This document shows positions 26,186 through 36,954 of a stretch of DNA of 52,549 bases, in pieces. Positions within the stretch are counted from its first letter, which is position 1; each line of letters opens with the position of its first letter. The notes below the pieces were generated by a model. That model did not search any database, was not told where the DNA came from, and saw only the letters and a program-made list of their open reading frames with translations. This stretch comes from Vitrella brassicaformis (Eukaryota; Sar; Vitrellaceae). Location of the stretch: NCBI GenBank assembly GCA_001179505.1, contig CDMY01000185.1:123495-176043 (forward strand). Reading direction: 5' to 3'. The translations under genes and the position numbers were made by a program.

Positions 26186-26395
26186 CTTTGCCAGCTCCTG
26201 GAGGCAGATAGAGCGGTTTCACTTCGAGGTTGGTTGGTTGGTTAAGGGTTTGACGAGACACCTGTCCCTAAGCCCGGCGCTACCTTCCGGCGCAACCAGG
26301 CATCTTCTCTGTCCACAGCACACACCAAACAGGCAACAGGCACATGCAGAATGCATGCACAAGGCCTATCTGCCCTTCCCATGGAGCAGTGGGTG

Positions 26396-26656
26396 CTAGT
26401 CTGACAAGTCAGCGTCAAGCACCCACTGCTCCATCTCATGCAACTCATATATGAAGTCATACTCACCATCAAACTGACTGGGTGGGAGAGATGGATTGAG
26501 TGCAAGCCAGCGAGCCCGCTCCTTGTGTGCAGCTAGGAGGAAGTCTGCAACTGCTGAAAGGAGCGGTAGCTTATCTGACTGCAGCAGAGAGGTAGTGAAA
26601 ACTATAGGGTGCGCCTTGAGGGCAAGATCAGCTGCGAGCTGAAATCGGCGATCCAT
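26396..26656 (-). CDS. Small protein, 86 aa, unknown
   Basis: A single open exon from ATG 26656 to the stop at 26396. The sequence is helical and coding-like (FQLAADLALKAHPIVFTTSL, AVADFLLAAHKERARWLALN) with an acidic end (EMEQWVLDADLSD). No signal peptide or known motif is seen. The frame stays open upstream through the NEK kinase's first exon on the other strand, so a longer or spliced 5' end is possible. The ATG lies only 27 bases from the NEK ATG. A perfect-looking donor (GTGAGTATG) lies near residue 65 but stays in frame if unspliced, so an alternative ending is possible. Confidence 0.5.
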   Translation of the reverse strand: MDRRFQLAADLALKAHPIVFTTSLLQSDKLPLLSAVADFLLAAHKERARWLALNPSLPPSQFDGEYDFIYELHEMEQWVLDADLSD

Positions 26657-26683
26657 TGCGAGCTCGGCGCATGCACCCGGAAA
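26657..26683. promoter_or_regulatory. 27-bp gap between divergent start codons
   Basis: The ATGs of the small minus-strand gene (26656) and of the NEK kinase (26684) are 27 bases apart. Regulatory sequence must be shared or must overlap coding exons. No recognised element is visible; the role is inferred. Confidence 0.35.
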
Positions 26684-28908
26684 ATGGCGTGCTTCGGCGA
26701 CGAATACCGGCGTGTGAGGCCCCTTGAGAGGCCGGCGACAGCGTCCGGCGCTAGAAGAGGCCGCCACAGAAACTGTCAGCCGCTGGGACCTGGGACTTGC
26801 CTCAATGACTTCCGCTTCATCACAGGCAGGACACAGAGGAAGGGCCTTGCGATGAAGGCATATTATGTGTTTGTGCTGCATGTTGTGCAGAGCTTGGTTC
26901 GGGGAGCAGTGGCACGGCGTACAAGGTGGGTTTGGCTCTGACTGTCTCGAGCTCGTGTGTGATTGTGTGTCGCTCATCTGGCCCCTCTCATGTGGTGCCA
27001 GGTGCGCTCATGTCTGGACGGCAATGTGTATGTCATCAAGAGGATTCGACTCAGAAGCGAAGAACAGCAGAGGGCAGCCATGAAAGAGGTCGGGCTATCT
27101 CCATGTCTCCCCTCGGTCTCATGGACCATCTGTCTCTCATTCTGTGTGTCTGTTTAGGTTCAGTTGTTGGGCTTGCTGCGACACCGAAACGTCATAGAGT
27201 ACCACACGAGCTTCGTCGACGACGGGGCCATCTACATCGTGATGGAGTACGCCGAGGGCGGCGACATGCAGCAGCTGATTCACTACCACAGGCAACACAA
27301 GGCCAGCAGACACACACACGCGCCGGGCTTGCCCGAAGATTTGCTGTGGAGGTTTGCCGCCCAGATGGCGCTGGCTTTGGATCACCTCCATCGACATGGC
27401 ATCATCCACAGGTGCCTTTCGCTTCGTTTGTGTGGGTTGATCGATGCGACGCGTGTCCGCGGGTGCCTTCTGCAGGGACATCAAGCCTCTGAATGTCTTT
27501 CTGGACATCAGCCAGAACATCAAGGCGAGAAAAGGAGAGGAATAAACAGAGAGGCCTGGGTGCATTCTTCTCATGTCTGCAGATCGGCGACCTGGGCGTG
27601 AGCAAGCTGTGTCCAGACCAGGACTTCCTCATGAACCACACACACGTCGGCACACCCCTGTACCTAGCACCTGAACAAGTGCAGGGCAGATACTATGACG
27701 AGAAGGTGAGACAAGACGCCACGCCAATGAACAACTCCGTCGATATCTGTCTCGGACACGCGCCACATACGCCTGCAGGTAGACATATGGTCCCTGGGAT
27801 GTCTTCTGTACCTGCTGTCCACGCTCGAGACACCCTTCCAGGGGAGCAACCTCTTCTCATTGGGGCAGGCCATCAGCAAGAAGAGACACAAACCCCTGCC
27901 TACGTGAGCGAGTGACATTCCACACGAGATTAGCTGATAAACAAACATCTAGTCCGTCCGATGTGGTTAACGTGTGGACACAGGCAGTACTCGCCTGATT
28001 GGTGCGCGATGGTCGATCGCCTGCTGCAAAAGAACCCCTCTGACCGACCATCTGCCGTAAGTGAAGTCCTAACATGAAAGGGATCATCCATTTATATATG
28101 CGGACGGACGTTGTTCCCTTCCTCAGGCTGACGTTCTCCAGGCCATACCCCCACATCTTCTCATACAAGTAAGTCCGGCCTGAATGTCCTATGTCTCACT
28201 CGCCCGATAATGTCTTCCTGACCTACTTCTGTGTGCTTAACGCAGCTTGGTGTGGGCCATACATCGCCCAGCCGCCCACCCGCCCGCAGAGGAGGCGCAA
28301 TCCAGCCTCCGGTGAAGCCAACGCCCACCCGAGGCAGCCACGGCGACATCCACCATTCTGCAGACCCATTGGAGGCCGTGCGACGCCCAGCCACACCGGC
28401 AGAGAAGGAGCTCCGAAGCGAGCACGACACCATTGCTGTCTCATCCCGAGCACCAAACTCGGTTGCGTCTTCCCAAAGCCAGAACGACGACAGGAACGGC
28501 CGCGACGGCAGCAAGCCACACGCATCCCTTGAGGACACTGTCGATGAGGGGTATCGAGGAGACAGGCTGCCCATGTCTCCCAAACCCGTCATGCAGTCGC
28601 CTCAGGGACCGCTCGAGAGAAAAAGAGTCGTCAGTCGGCCCTCCTCCCCTCCAGGGAGACCTGTGGGCAATGTCGCGTCCCCCTCCTTGCGTCCGATGAG
28701 CGCCCACGTCGGCATGGTGCGGATGAAACCGTGTGCAGCCTCGCCCTTCCTGGCGGCTGCCGCGGCGGATCGGGGCGGGGTGGTGGTGGGCCGCCTTGGG
28801 AGGTCATCCTGTGTACAGATGAATGCGAATGTGTGTCCGGGGCATATTCATGTCCAGCGTGTCAAGAGACGGCTGACTGTAGAGGACCTGCGAAGGATGG
28901 AAGAGTGA
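26684..28908 (+). CDS. NEK-family serine/threonine protein kinase
   Basis: Ten exons (26684-26711, 26891-26925, 27002-27088, 27158-27411, 27476-27524, 27583-27705, 27779-27903, 27984-28056, 28127-28168, 28246-28908) give 492 residues. The kinase domain fills about residues 8-270. It has the glycine loop LGSGSSGTAYKV (residues 11-22), ATP lysine K34 in YVIKRI, the catalytic HRD at 134-136 (IIHRDIKPLNVFL) and a DLG instead of DFG at 154-156 (IGDLGVSKL). The activation-segment motif is GTPLYLAPEQ, followed by VDIWSLGCLLYLL. The short N-terminus, MEYAEGGDM hinge and IKPLNVFL loop point to the NIMA-related family, which controls mitosis and cilia. The C-terminal 220 residues are a disordered Ser/Pro/Arg-rich tail. 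Intron 27525-27582 uses a GC donor. Confidence 0.92.
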
Positions 28909-29357
28909 AGAAATGGATGGTGAAGTGATTGATGTTCAGCGAGCGCGTTCTCTGCTCTTTCTGTACAGCTGGCGTGCCGCCTGTTTGCATCTTTCTGTCC
29001 GTGTCCGTTAGTTACTGTGCGGGGGGCTACAGATCATTTTTCTGCCTGTGTCTGTCGCATTATCGATCGTTTTCGATGCAAGTCGACGGTCTAGGGAATG
29101 AAGTCTGTCGTTGCCCACATGCAGGGAGGGAGAGACGGCGGGGAGGTAGGGGAGACAGTAACAGGTATTCTCGTGCACGCCTAGTATGGCATCAGATAGG
29201 TGCCAAACGCCTGTACACAAGCTCATGACAGACCGAGAAAGGTAAAGACAAGGACGCATGATCATGACTGTGTGGTCGTCGTATGTTGACATGCGAGTGT
29301 CTTTCGGACGCACCTTGTGGACACGCATGAAGAAGGCTCGTGCCCTCTCGCGGCGCC
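28909..29357. other. Convergent intergenic stretch, no gene seen
   Basis: This 449-base interval lies between the NEK stop and the stop of the minus-strand gene at 29358. It could hold an extra 3' exon of that minus-strand gene. Nothing else was recognised. Confidence 0.45.
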
Positions 29358-30279
29358 TCAAGGGAAGATCACCTGATACAAGGAGACGCAGAACGGTTTG
29401 TAAAACAAAAATCCCACGAAGTTTTCCGACCCACCTGGGTCATCCAGCACGGTTTTTGTATCGAATCTATCGACTGTTCTGCTGGTGATGGGAAGGGGCG
29501 TCAGCAACTTGTTGTCCTGCTGCGGTGAGGTCGGCGCGACCCCCGTCCACTCGGGGGCTACAGCACGACACCCTGCAGTCAATACAGTGAGCAAACCACC
29601 TTGCAATGTCCCAAATAAAAGAATGCATTCCATTGGATTGCTCATGCACGTACGTCTCGCGAGTCGTCTTTTGCTCCGCTGTTCGGCCTTCTTCCTTCTG
29701 ACGGCTTCCTCTGCGTCTCTTCGCCTGTAAGGCAGCTCAAAGTCCATGGCCTCCACTGGCCGACGCGCAACACTCATCGGCAGCTTGGACAACTCCAAGC
29801 GCAACACAGACACCACCTACATTTTCAGACATGCACCCGGCTGTGTATGTGGAAGGGGCGGGGACTCCTGCTTTCTCTACTTCGTGGTCTTTCTTCTTTT
29901 TCCTTCTGAGGAACCAGGGCACGGCATTCTTGTCGCCCCGTCCTCTCTTCGGCCGCACCCACTCCTCCTTCGGGTCGTTCCTGCAGCATTGCATTGCCAA
30001 CCACAACATCCCCACTCGCAGCCACACACGTGCATGTGGACACGAATGCACATACCAGCCACTTTCCAGGCCAGAGTAAGGTTCGAATAGACCAGCTGAC
30101 GTGGTCTCGATGAACAGGTGGCGCTTCCTTCTGTACGTTGATCCGCGAGCAGACGCACCCGACGAGGCAGCAAGGGCCGCCGGCGGCTGCGGACCCCTGC
30201 CAGAGGAGAGGGCAGGCCCAACAGCAGCGGTAGCAGCCAGGGGAACAGGCCCGGCAGGCTGCTGAGTCAGAGAGAACAT
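29358..30279 (-). CDS. Basic protein of 217 aa, possibly organelle-targeted
   Basis: Four exons (30279-30056, 29980-29837, 29724-29654, 29572-29358) give 217 residues. The first 45 residues are Ala/Pro/Ser/Gly-rich with almost no acidic residues, like a mitochondrial or plastid transit peptide. A conserved-looking strand-turn follows (KRHLFIETTSAGLFEPYSG). Then come very basic stretches (WFLRRKKKKDHEVEK; EEAVRRKKAEQRSKRRLARR) typical of ribosome-associated or nucleic-acid-binding proteins. I do not recognise the family. The exon 2 to exon 3 junction has two possible donors. The end could also be a splice site rather than the stop at 29358. The ATG lies 42 bases from the divergent gene at 30322. 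Confidence 0.5.
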
Positions 30280-30321
30280 CGAGAGCACTGGAGTGGGGGC
30301 CGTGGGGGCGTGCGCGCTTGC
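30280..30321. promoter_or_regulatory. 42-bp gap between divergent start codons
   Basis: Start codons at 30279 (-) and 30322 (+) face away from each other across 42 bases. A shared core promoter is inferred from the spacing alone. Confidence 0.35.
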
Positions 30322-31742
30322 ATGATGCGTCTGATCTGCGCGTTCCTCGCCTCGTGGCCACTGCAAAATGACGCTGTGAAGGCCCTCCTGAACAGCACAG
30401 CACTGAAGCTGTTTGGCGGCAGCTCGGTTACGGGTGTCGCAGCGGATGTCTCAGCCTTCGGTCCAGCTTTCCTTCTCAAGCGCTGCATGGAGGATGCAGG
30501 CCTCCTTGAGGATTTGCTCACGCCGGGCGATGAGGGCCACTCCTCGCCCAGCAAGAGGGTAAGCAGCTCAAGTATGTCTTCCATTGAACGTTGAATGCGT
30601 TCATCACCATGCTTTCAGCTGGGAGATTGGTTGACAGGGACAACCAAAGAAGTGAGAGACAGCATTCAGCCATTCATCGACCAGACAAAGGAGGGGGCAG
30701 CTATCGATTATGCGAAATTCGCCTCGCAGCAGCCCAAGACGGCGCCAAAGGCACAGAACATCTTCAGCGACCAGCTGGGAAAGGACGACACCGCCGACGT
30801 CGCAACGATGACCCACGACGCCCGCATTGCCACTGTGGTGCTTGTGGCCCATGCTTCCTTCCACCACAAGTACCATAACGAAACACAGGGAGGGAGAGTC
30901 AATGCGCATCGGTTGCCGATGGTTGGTGCTTGCCTGCAGTGACGAGAATCTCGGTCTCATGGTGGGGGTGCCGGTGCCCTGCATGTGGGATGCGTCTGTA
31001 CGTGTGTTTGGTGAAGAGTATTTCTATGGGCCCGACGGCATCCGTGTCCACAACGACAGCGATGGCTTTATGGTCCCTGAAGTCACCATAAAGTTGGGGA
31101 AGGCTGACCATGTCTCGCGTGACGACTTCGTCAGGTGCGCTCCACAAGGGGGCAATCAGGCAATCTTGTTTCTGTCACTTTGTCATATTGCTGTCTCCCT
31201 TGCAGGAAGCTGAAAAAGGCCGCGAGAGGCGTCAGGGACAAAGACATCTCGTTTGATACAGAAAGCTTCGACATCTTTGGGCTCTCGTCGGTAGACTTCG
31301 CCATCTATGCGACGCAGCTGCTGGGGGCGGATGAGATTCCCTTCACCGCTGACACAGCCGACCAAACCGAGCTTCTGCAAAAGGCTCTTGAGGGGACCGA
31401 CCTGAAAGTTGACCAGTATAAGCCAGCGGTAAGTTGTGTCTCTGGGATGGATGTCTTATCTCAGTGTGTGTACACACTGCAGGCAAGGAGGGCATGGCTG
31501 CGCCATTATGAGGCTGTCGTCAAGAACTGGGGCAGAGGACAAGTCCCATGGACAGAAGGCGAGCAATACCTGCACGCACTCGTGTTTGCTCTGCCGTGAG
31601 CTTCTCTCCTGTCGGTCTTTTGTCCGTCGGTGTCTCAGATGAATATACCTTCCCAGGCGGCAACGCTGTATGCTGCAACCAGCCAACACTTGCGTCCACC
31701 GTGCTGCTTTCCGCCCTGCTGGTGTTCCTTGCCATGCTGTGA
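30322..31742 (+). CDS. Secreted, probably GPI-anchored surface protein
   Basis: Six exons (30322-30558, 30619-30869, 30940-31134, 31206-31428, 31483-31558, 31639-31742) give 361 residues. The N-terminus begins MMRLICAFLASW, a weak but likely signal peptide. The body has acidic and aromatic segments (LGLMVGVPVPCMWDASVRVF, EYFYGPDGIRVHNDSDGFMV) that I do not recognise. The last exon encodes GGNAVCCNQPTLAST followed by a purely hydrophobic end (VLLSALLVFLAML), the pattern of a GPI-attachment signal or a tail anchor. This ending is reached only if the last intron (31559-31638) uses a GC donor, GAAG|GCGAGC. Reading straight through instead gives a soluble protein ending LVFALP at 31599. The two forms could be alternative products. 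Confidence 0.72.
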
Positions 31743-32007
31743 GGGTAATTGGCGACGTGTGTGCGTGAGCTGGATGAGTACTCTTTCGACATGTGGCTTT
31801 TACGCATAGGACACAGGTTATAGGCGCGAAGCCATGAACGAGGGAAGTGGTCCCTCATCGTCAAACCCACGCAGCTATCGACATTCAGTGTCAAAGACCA
31901 CAAAACCGTGGACACAACGGAGACAGCACTACAAAACAACACACACACTCAGACTTCCTGCCTGCGGTCCTGCATATAGTTGCCGCGCCACGCACTCACG
32001 GACCGAG
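31743..32007. other. Convergent intergenic stretch
   Basis: This 265-base interval lies between the stops of the surface-protein gene and of the methyltransferase gene. No feature was recognised. Confidence 0.4.
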
Positions 32008-33279
32008 TCACGGTCCCTCGTGCATCTTCTTCGCATCGGCGAGCAGAACGAGAGTGCAGCGGTGGTAGAGCATGAACTTGAAGCCATCTGTCTCGCCAGT
32101 CTTCACCCCCATCGCCTTTCTCACCTTCTCATACACAGCGTCGCACAGCGCGTCCCCTCTCCCCGCCTCCCTGTCGTTGCACTCGTGCACGGCGCTCCAC
32201 GTCGATATGTACGCCCGCAGCGTCTCGATGTCAGTCTCCCGCTTGAGAGTGAACTCGTGCCGCTTCACTGTGTCGAAGTGCTGGTCGAATGGGATGGTCG
32301 TGTACCGCTTGTCGACCAGCTCGATTCGCCGCCAATCCCACGGGAGCGAGTGGAAAAAGGCTGAGAAGTGGGCTGAGGCGTCAGGATTGTCGAAGTAGGC
32401 GTTCTCGTATGTCCAAACTGAACCACACACACACACACAGACAGACAGACAGACAGACAGACAGAGAGAGAGAGAGTGGGAGAGGGAGAGAGAGAGAGAG
32501 AGAGTGGGAGAGGGGGAGAGAGAGAGAGAGAGAGAGTGGGTGGGAGAGGGAGAGAGAGTGGGAGAGGGAGAGAGAGAGAGAGAGAGTGGGAGAGGGGGAG
32601 AGAGAGAGAGAGAGAGAGTGGGAGACAGAGAGAGAGAGAGTGGGAGAGGGAGAGAGAGAGAGAGAGAGGGAGAGGTGAAGTCAACGAAGTGACCAGAATC
32701 GGCACGGCAATCTCACCTGCCACCACGCCGGTTGGCCGGAGCACTCGACGACATTCCCTGAAGAATGCAGGCAGGTCGAACCAGTGGGCCGCCTGCGCCG
32801 CCGTCACAAGATCAACGCTCCCATCGCTCGCTGGCAGGCTCTCGGCTGCACCTGACAGAAGAAAGGCAGCAAACACAGACAGTCATCAGACACTCAATAA
32901 TTACAACGATTACATTGCAATGCACACGTTCACTCACCGACATGGTACTTCACTCTCGGATGCGCCGCGGCGTGGTCGAGCTGCGATTGGCTCGCGTCGA
33001 TTCCAATGACGTCGTCGAACCCGTGAGCGAGCCTCGTAGTCACCTGCCCGTTGCCACATCTGCAGATCGAAGCGACACAGATCAGAGTGAATGAACTGCT
33101 GTGCTTGTGTGTTGTGTTTGTGCCATCCTCACCCACCCGACATCAATGGCGAGTCTCGTTTGGCCGCCTGCCTGCCTGATGAACCCCAGTATGGTTTCGT
33201 AGAGCTGCTGCGGATAGGTGGGACGGGTCGACGCGTACGCGTGAGAGTTGAAGCCGGCCTTTGCGAAATGGTGTGCCAT
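32008..33279 (-). CDS. Class I SAM-dependent methyltransferase (trans-aconitate methyltransferase-like)
   Basis: Four exons (33279-33137, 33059-32938, 32851-32717, 32417-32008) give 269 residues. Motif I is AIDVGCGNGQVTTRLA at about residues 45-60. The acidic end of strand 2 is IGIDASQSQLDHA. Motif II/III is GSVDLVTAAQAAHWFDLPAF and the post-motif is RRVLRPTGVVA. This is the Methyltransf_11 pattern. The N-terminal block (FNSHAYASTRPTYPQQLYE) and the AAHWFD signature are typical of the Tmt1/Crg1-like subfamily, which methylates small carboxylates such as trans-aconitate. The substrate here is inferred only. No targeting peptide is seen. The last intron (32716-32418) carries a long CT/GA tract. 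The gene is head-to-head with complex III subunit 7. Confidence 0.9.
32440..32674 (+). repeat. Long purine (GA) tract in intron
   Basis: About 235 bases of almost unbroken purines on the plus strand: (CAGA)n at the left, then (GA)n blocks separated by GTGGGAGAGG units that recur several times. It lies wholly inside an intron of the minus-strand methyltransferase gene. It therefore appears as a polypyrimidine tract on the sense strand. Confidence 0.95.
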
Positions 33280-33375
33280 CAGTTTCGGGGAATGGCGTTA
33301 GGGCCTAGCGTGAAACCGCTGCCGGGCTGGGAAGAGAAACGGGAGGAGGGACAGGAGAGTGGATTCGAGTCGGCC
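33280..33375. promoter_or_regulatory. Divergent promoter gap, 12-96 bp
   Basis: The methyltransferase ATG is at 33279 (-). The complex III subunit's ATG is at 33376, or possibly in frame at 33292. The gap is 96 or only 12 bases. Promoter function is inferred from the arrangement. Confidence 0.35.
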
Positions 33376-34254
33376 ATGTCGGTGCACCGTGAGTTGTCGA
33401 AGGTGTTTGCGGCGACGACCAGGAAGTGTGCGGTGCCGCTGACGTACACGCGTGAGGAGCTGACGCCCTTCCAGGCGTTCTGCCGCCGCACCATCTGGCC
33501 CGCCTTCATGAAGTTCTACAAGGCGCCCATCGAGCGCTGGGACAACGCATTCCTCACACGATATATGAGAGAAAGGGGTGAGTGAGTGACTCAGGGGAGG
33601 GGAGGGCAGGGGAGGGTAGGGGAGGGAGGGGCAGCACAGCACTGGTGTGATCTCTGCCCGTTTGTGTGTGGCGTGCCGGCGCCCGCCCTGTTTGAATCAT
33701 TGGCTCGCTCGTTCAGGCATGATGTACGATGACCACATGCGGCCTCAGGAGCCGATCGTGGAGCGTGCCCTGGAGCTGCTGCCACCCGATCTGATGCAGG
33801 CGCGCTACCGGCGTCTGATGCGCGTGGCGTTTGTCGAGTGGACCAAGACGCATCTGCCCTACGAGATGCAGAACTACGACCCCTACATCCCTTACATGGC
33901 GCCCTACATCGAGGAGGCCAAGTTCCAGGTAAGTATGCTGTGTGTGTGACACTCCATGTGGATGGCAGGGAGAGAGTGAGTGAGCTGAGTACGATTGGCT
34001 GCTTGCTTGGTCGGTTGGCTGGCCAGATCCAAGAGGAGGAGGAGCTCCTGGGCTTCCACCCCTGGGACAGAAAGCTCTGGAAGGGTATGTATGTGTCTAC
34101 GCACCCCATCCACACGAACACACTGTGTGTGTGTTCAGGTGGTGTGACGGGTCTGGGTGACTTCACCGATGGCGGGCAAATATCGAACATCGGCGCCAAC
34201 CGCATCCTCATGCACGGCCACCCTGAGTACCACGATATGGGCGAGCGCCGATGA
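33376..34254 (+). CDS. QCR7: Cytochrome bc1 complex subunit 7 (14 kDa, QCR7/UQCRB)
   Basis: Four exons (33376-33577, 33717-33928, 34027-34084, 34139-34254) give 195 residues. The core matches the UCR_14kD family: YDDHMRPQEPIVERALELLP, then YRRLMRVAFVEWTKTHLP, then the conserved YDPYIPYMAPYIEEA...QEEEE. Animal and yeast proteins show the same order (YEDED..EAIRRLP...RI.RA...HQ.LP...W...YL.PYL.E). Subunit 7 sits on the matrix side of complex III in the mitochondrial inner membrane. This protein is longer than the 110-130 residues of animals and yeast. It has about 65 extra N-terminal residues and a Gly-rich 40-residue C-terminus. An upstream in-frame ATG at 33292 would add 28 residues. Confidence 0.88.
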
Positions 34255-35177
34255 GCTAGTTGATCGATCAGATCAAGGACAGAAAGAAATGCCTCACCGC
34301 CTCTCCCCTTGACTCACTGCACCGCGCTGCCACGCCACACACATGCCGTTTTCTGTGGCTTGATTGCATTGCGTGGATGTGTGTGCAAGGGGAGGGGGAG
34401 GGGCGGCTTTGAGGCGAGCAGTGCAGTCGTCTTGTGACTGGCGTGGACACACATAGCCAATACGTGTGTATGCTGTGTGGGGTGTTGTGCTTGGGGGGGT
34501 GAGGGCGACTGACTTAGGTGCGCCAGCTGTAGCACTAATGAGAGAATGCACGACTGACTGACTGACTGACAGACAAGGCGAAGAGAAGAGGGGGATATAT
34601 GGGATTTCGCGTCCGTCGTCTGTGTCTGTCTGACAGACAGGGCTGCTTTTCCTGTCCTCTGTCTGAGGTGTGGCACGATGGATGGACAGATGCGGTGAAG
34701 CTTCTGTCTGTCCACCGACAGACACCGTCGGCAGACGGCCAACAGGGGCCAGGCAGGCCAGGTCACAGAGAGAGAGGCGGGATATACCATACCTGTGTGT
34801 GGACGGTCACTGATTTGATTGACTCTACCGATGTGCCGATCCATGACTCGCTCGTCGTCTCTTATTCCTTCTTAAGGGGATTTATGAGCCTGGCCTGCGT
34901 TGATCAATTCAGTACCATCAGTACGCACGCGTCGTAGCACAGTCACGCCGCCACGCATGCCGCCCGTCGTTTACACAAACCCAGACAGATTGTCGTACGC
35001 GTGTGTTCCAATCTCACACCACCCAAACCAAATGCCAGGAGGCAGTAAAGTAGCACAGGAAGGACCGACACGCAGGACCACGGACATATGGGCAGCCAGG
35101 CAGCCAGGCACACACACACACACACAGACAGAGAGAGAGAGACGCGCACACACACACACACACATTCTCCTTGCCTT
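34255..35177. other. Longest intergenic gap (923 bp), convergent
   Basis: This lies between the stops of subunit 7 and of the SPRY-repeat gene. It contains simple repeats: CTGA units near 34552-34572, and CA plus GA near 35108-35165. Several small frames are present but lack splice or coding signals. No gene is supported. Confidence 0.5.
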
Positions 35178-36922
35178 TCAGTTGTCCCCCTCCCCGGCTG
35201 CATCCCTTTCTCCCCCATCCGCCGCCCCCCTCTTCTCGTTGGCCACATGGTAATGGCTCCCGCTGCTCACACCCCTCAACAGACACTCAAACGCGTCATG
35301 CCCACTCTCTTGTTCCCCGTCCATCACCATCATCAGCCGCTCGGGCGACTGGACCGGCCGTGTCGGTGCGGGGTAGTGGGGGGGCTCGCAATACCCAGCC
35401 ACACGCGGCACGCCTTTCGGCCCGCCGATGGACCTGCGGCGATTGGGGGGCGATAGCTTTTGGCCTTCGGGATGGTCTGGCGGCTCGGGTGACTGGGGGG
35501 GCGAGGTGGCGCTGTCGCTCCAGTTGGCGTAGTGGTGGGGCGATGCGGGCGGGGAGGCATTGAGCGCGTCCTCCCCTCCCTCGAGGTCGACCGCATCGAA
35601 GTTGGTGTTGTTGCCCTGCGTGCGACACACAACACAAGCACACGTGAGACATATCAACGGGTTCTCTGCATGTGACCTCTGATATCCTGTGTGTGAAGAG
35701 AGTCGATCGTGTCTTTGCTGGGATGTTGGCCTTGGGGGAGGGCTCCGGGGACGGCACAGTCAGCGACGCGCTCGTAGGCGAGGCGGGCAGCACGTGCTGA
35801 GATATGTTGAGCAGCGACCCCTGCCTGCCGCCCGTCGTGACGGACCCGGCAGTCGACCCAAGCCGACGCGGCAACGACGGCACGGCAGTCGTGTTCTCAG
35901 ATATGGCGAACGAAGCCTTGGATCGGTCAGTTCGGTTCACCGAGAAGGAGAACGAAAGTCTCCCTCCTGCGCCGGCACCCCCGCCTGCCCGGAACTCCAG
36001 CGACGGGATTGCTGACCGCTTTCGCCGCCCAACACGGAAGCCCGATATGACCACTTCTGTGTTGGGCGGCGGGGTTTGCTTGTCGGTCACGAAGGTCACC
36101 TGGCTGCCCCTTCTTGAAGCTAGAGAGTAGGGGTGCTCTGAGACGAATGACTGGCGGCCGGTGGAGATTGGCGGGACGGCCGCATCGCCTTCTGGCTGCT
36201 CGGCGGGGTGTGGCGGGGAGGGGTACGGGGCGGAGGGGATGGCGGTATTGGCGTCGCGGTCCTCCTGCGAGAGGACGGACATGTCGTCGAGATCGACGTT
36301 GTACAGCTCCTTAAGCCGGAAACGGAGCTCGTACTCGCCGTCCACACCTGACACGCCATGCACACATGCACACACACACACAGGAGCGAGCGGTTTGACT
36401 CTCTGTTTGCAAGATGTGCCTGTGTCTTCCTTCACAGTGTGCGCGTGCCTGTGTATGCGGTGATGAGTTTGTCGACTTCGTGCACTTTGTCTGGGGCATG
36501 CCTCTTGTAGACCTTCAGCAGCTTCCGCTGCAAAGCAGAGAGGGCAGAAGGAGATGGAGATACGTCGTTCATGTGCAGAGAGGGAGGGGGACAGACAGCA
36601 CACCTTGAGGACGAAGTTGAGCCCTTCGCCGAAGTTTTGTTTGAGTGCATTGTCGAGCACGTCGGGCTTGGAGCTCAGCTCGTTGACCAGAGCCTGAAGA
36701 CACTCAGAGAGAGAGAGAGACAGACGGGGAAGTGGACAGGTCATGCGTGTGATATGATGAATGACCGACCTTGATTCCGTCTTCATCCGCTTCGACGCCC
36801 TTGAGCTCAAAGTAGTTGATCAGCATCTGCTGCAGACCTGGTCGATGAATGCGGGATTGAGTGCACGCACACACGCAGCCAGCCAGAACAAAAGATGATA
36901 TGGGAGGCAGTGTTGTCTGAGG

Positions 36923-36954
<32 letters not shown>

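Noticed and set aside
30310-30324. Upstream GTG start for the surface-protein gene
   Set aside because: A GTG start is not expected in a nuclear gene, and two ATGs follow directly at 30322 and 30325.
32289-33009. Open plus-strand frame through the GA tract (poly Glu-Arg)
   Set aside because: It comes wholly from the purine microsatellite inside an intron of the opposite-strand methyltransferase gene.
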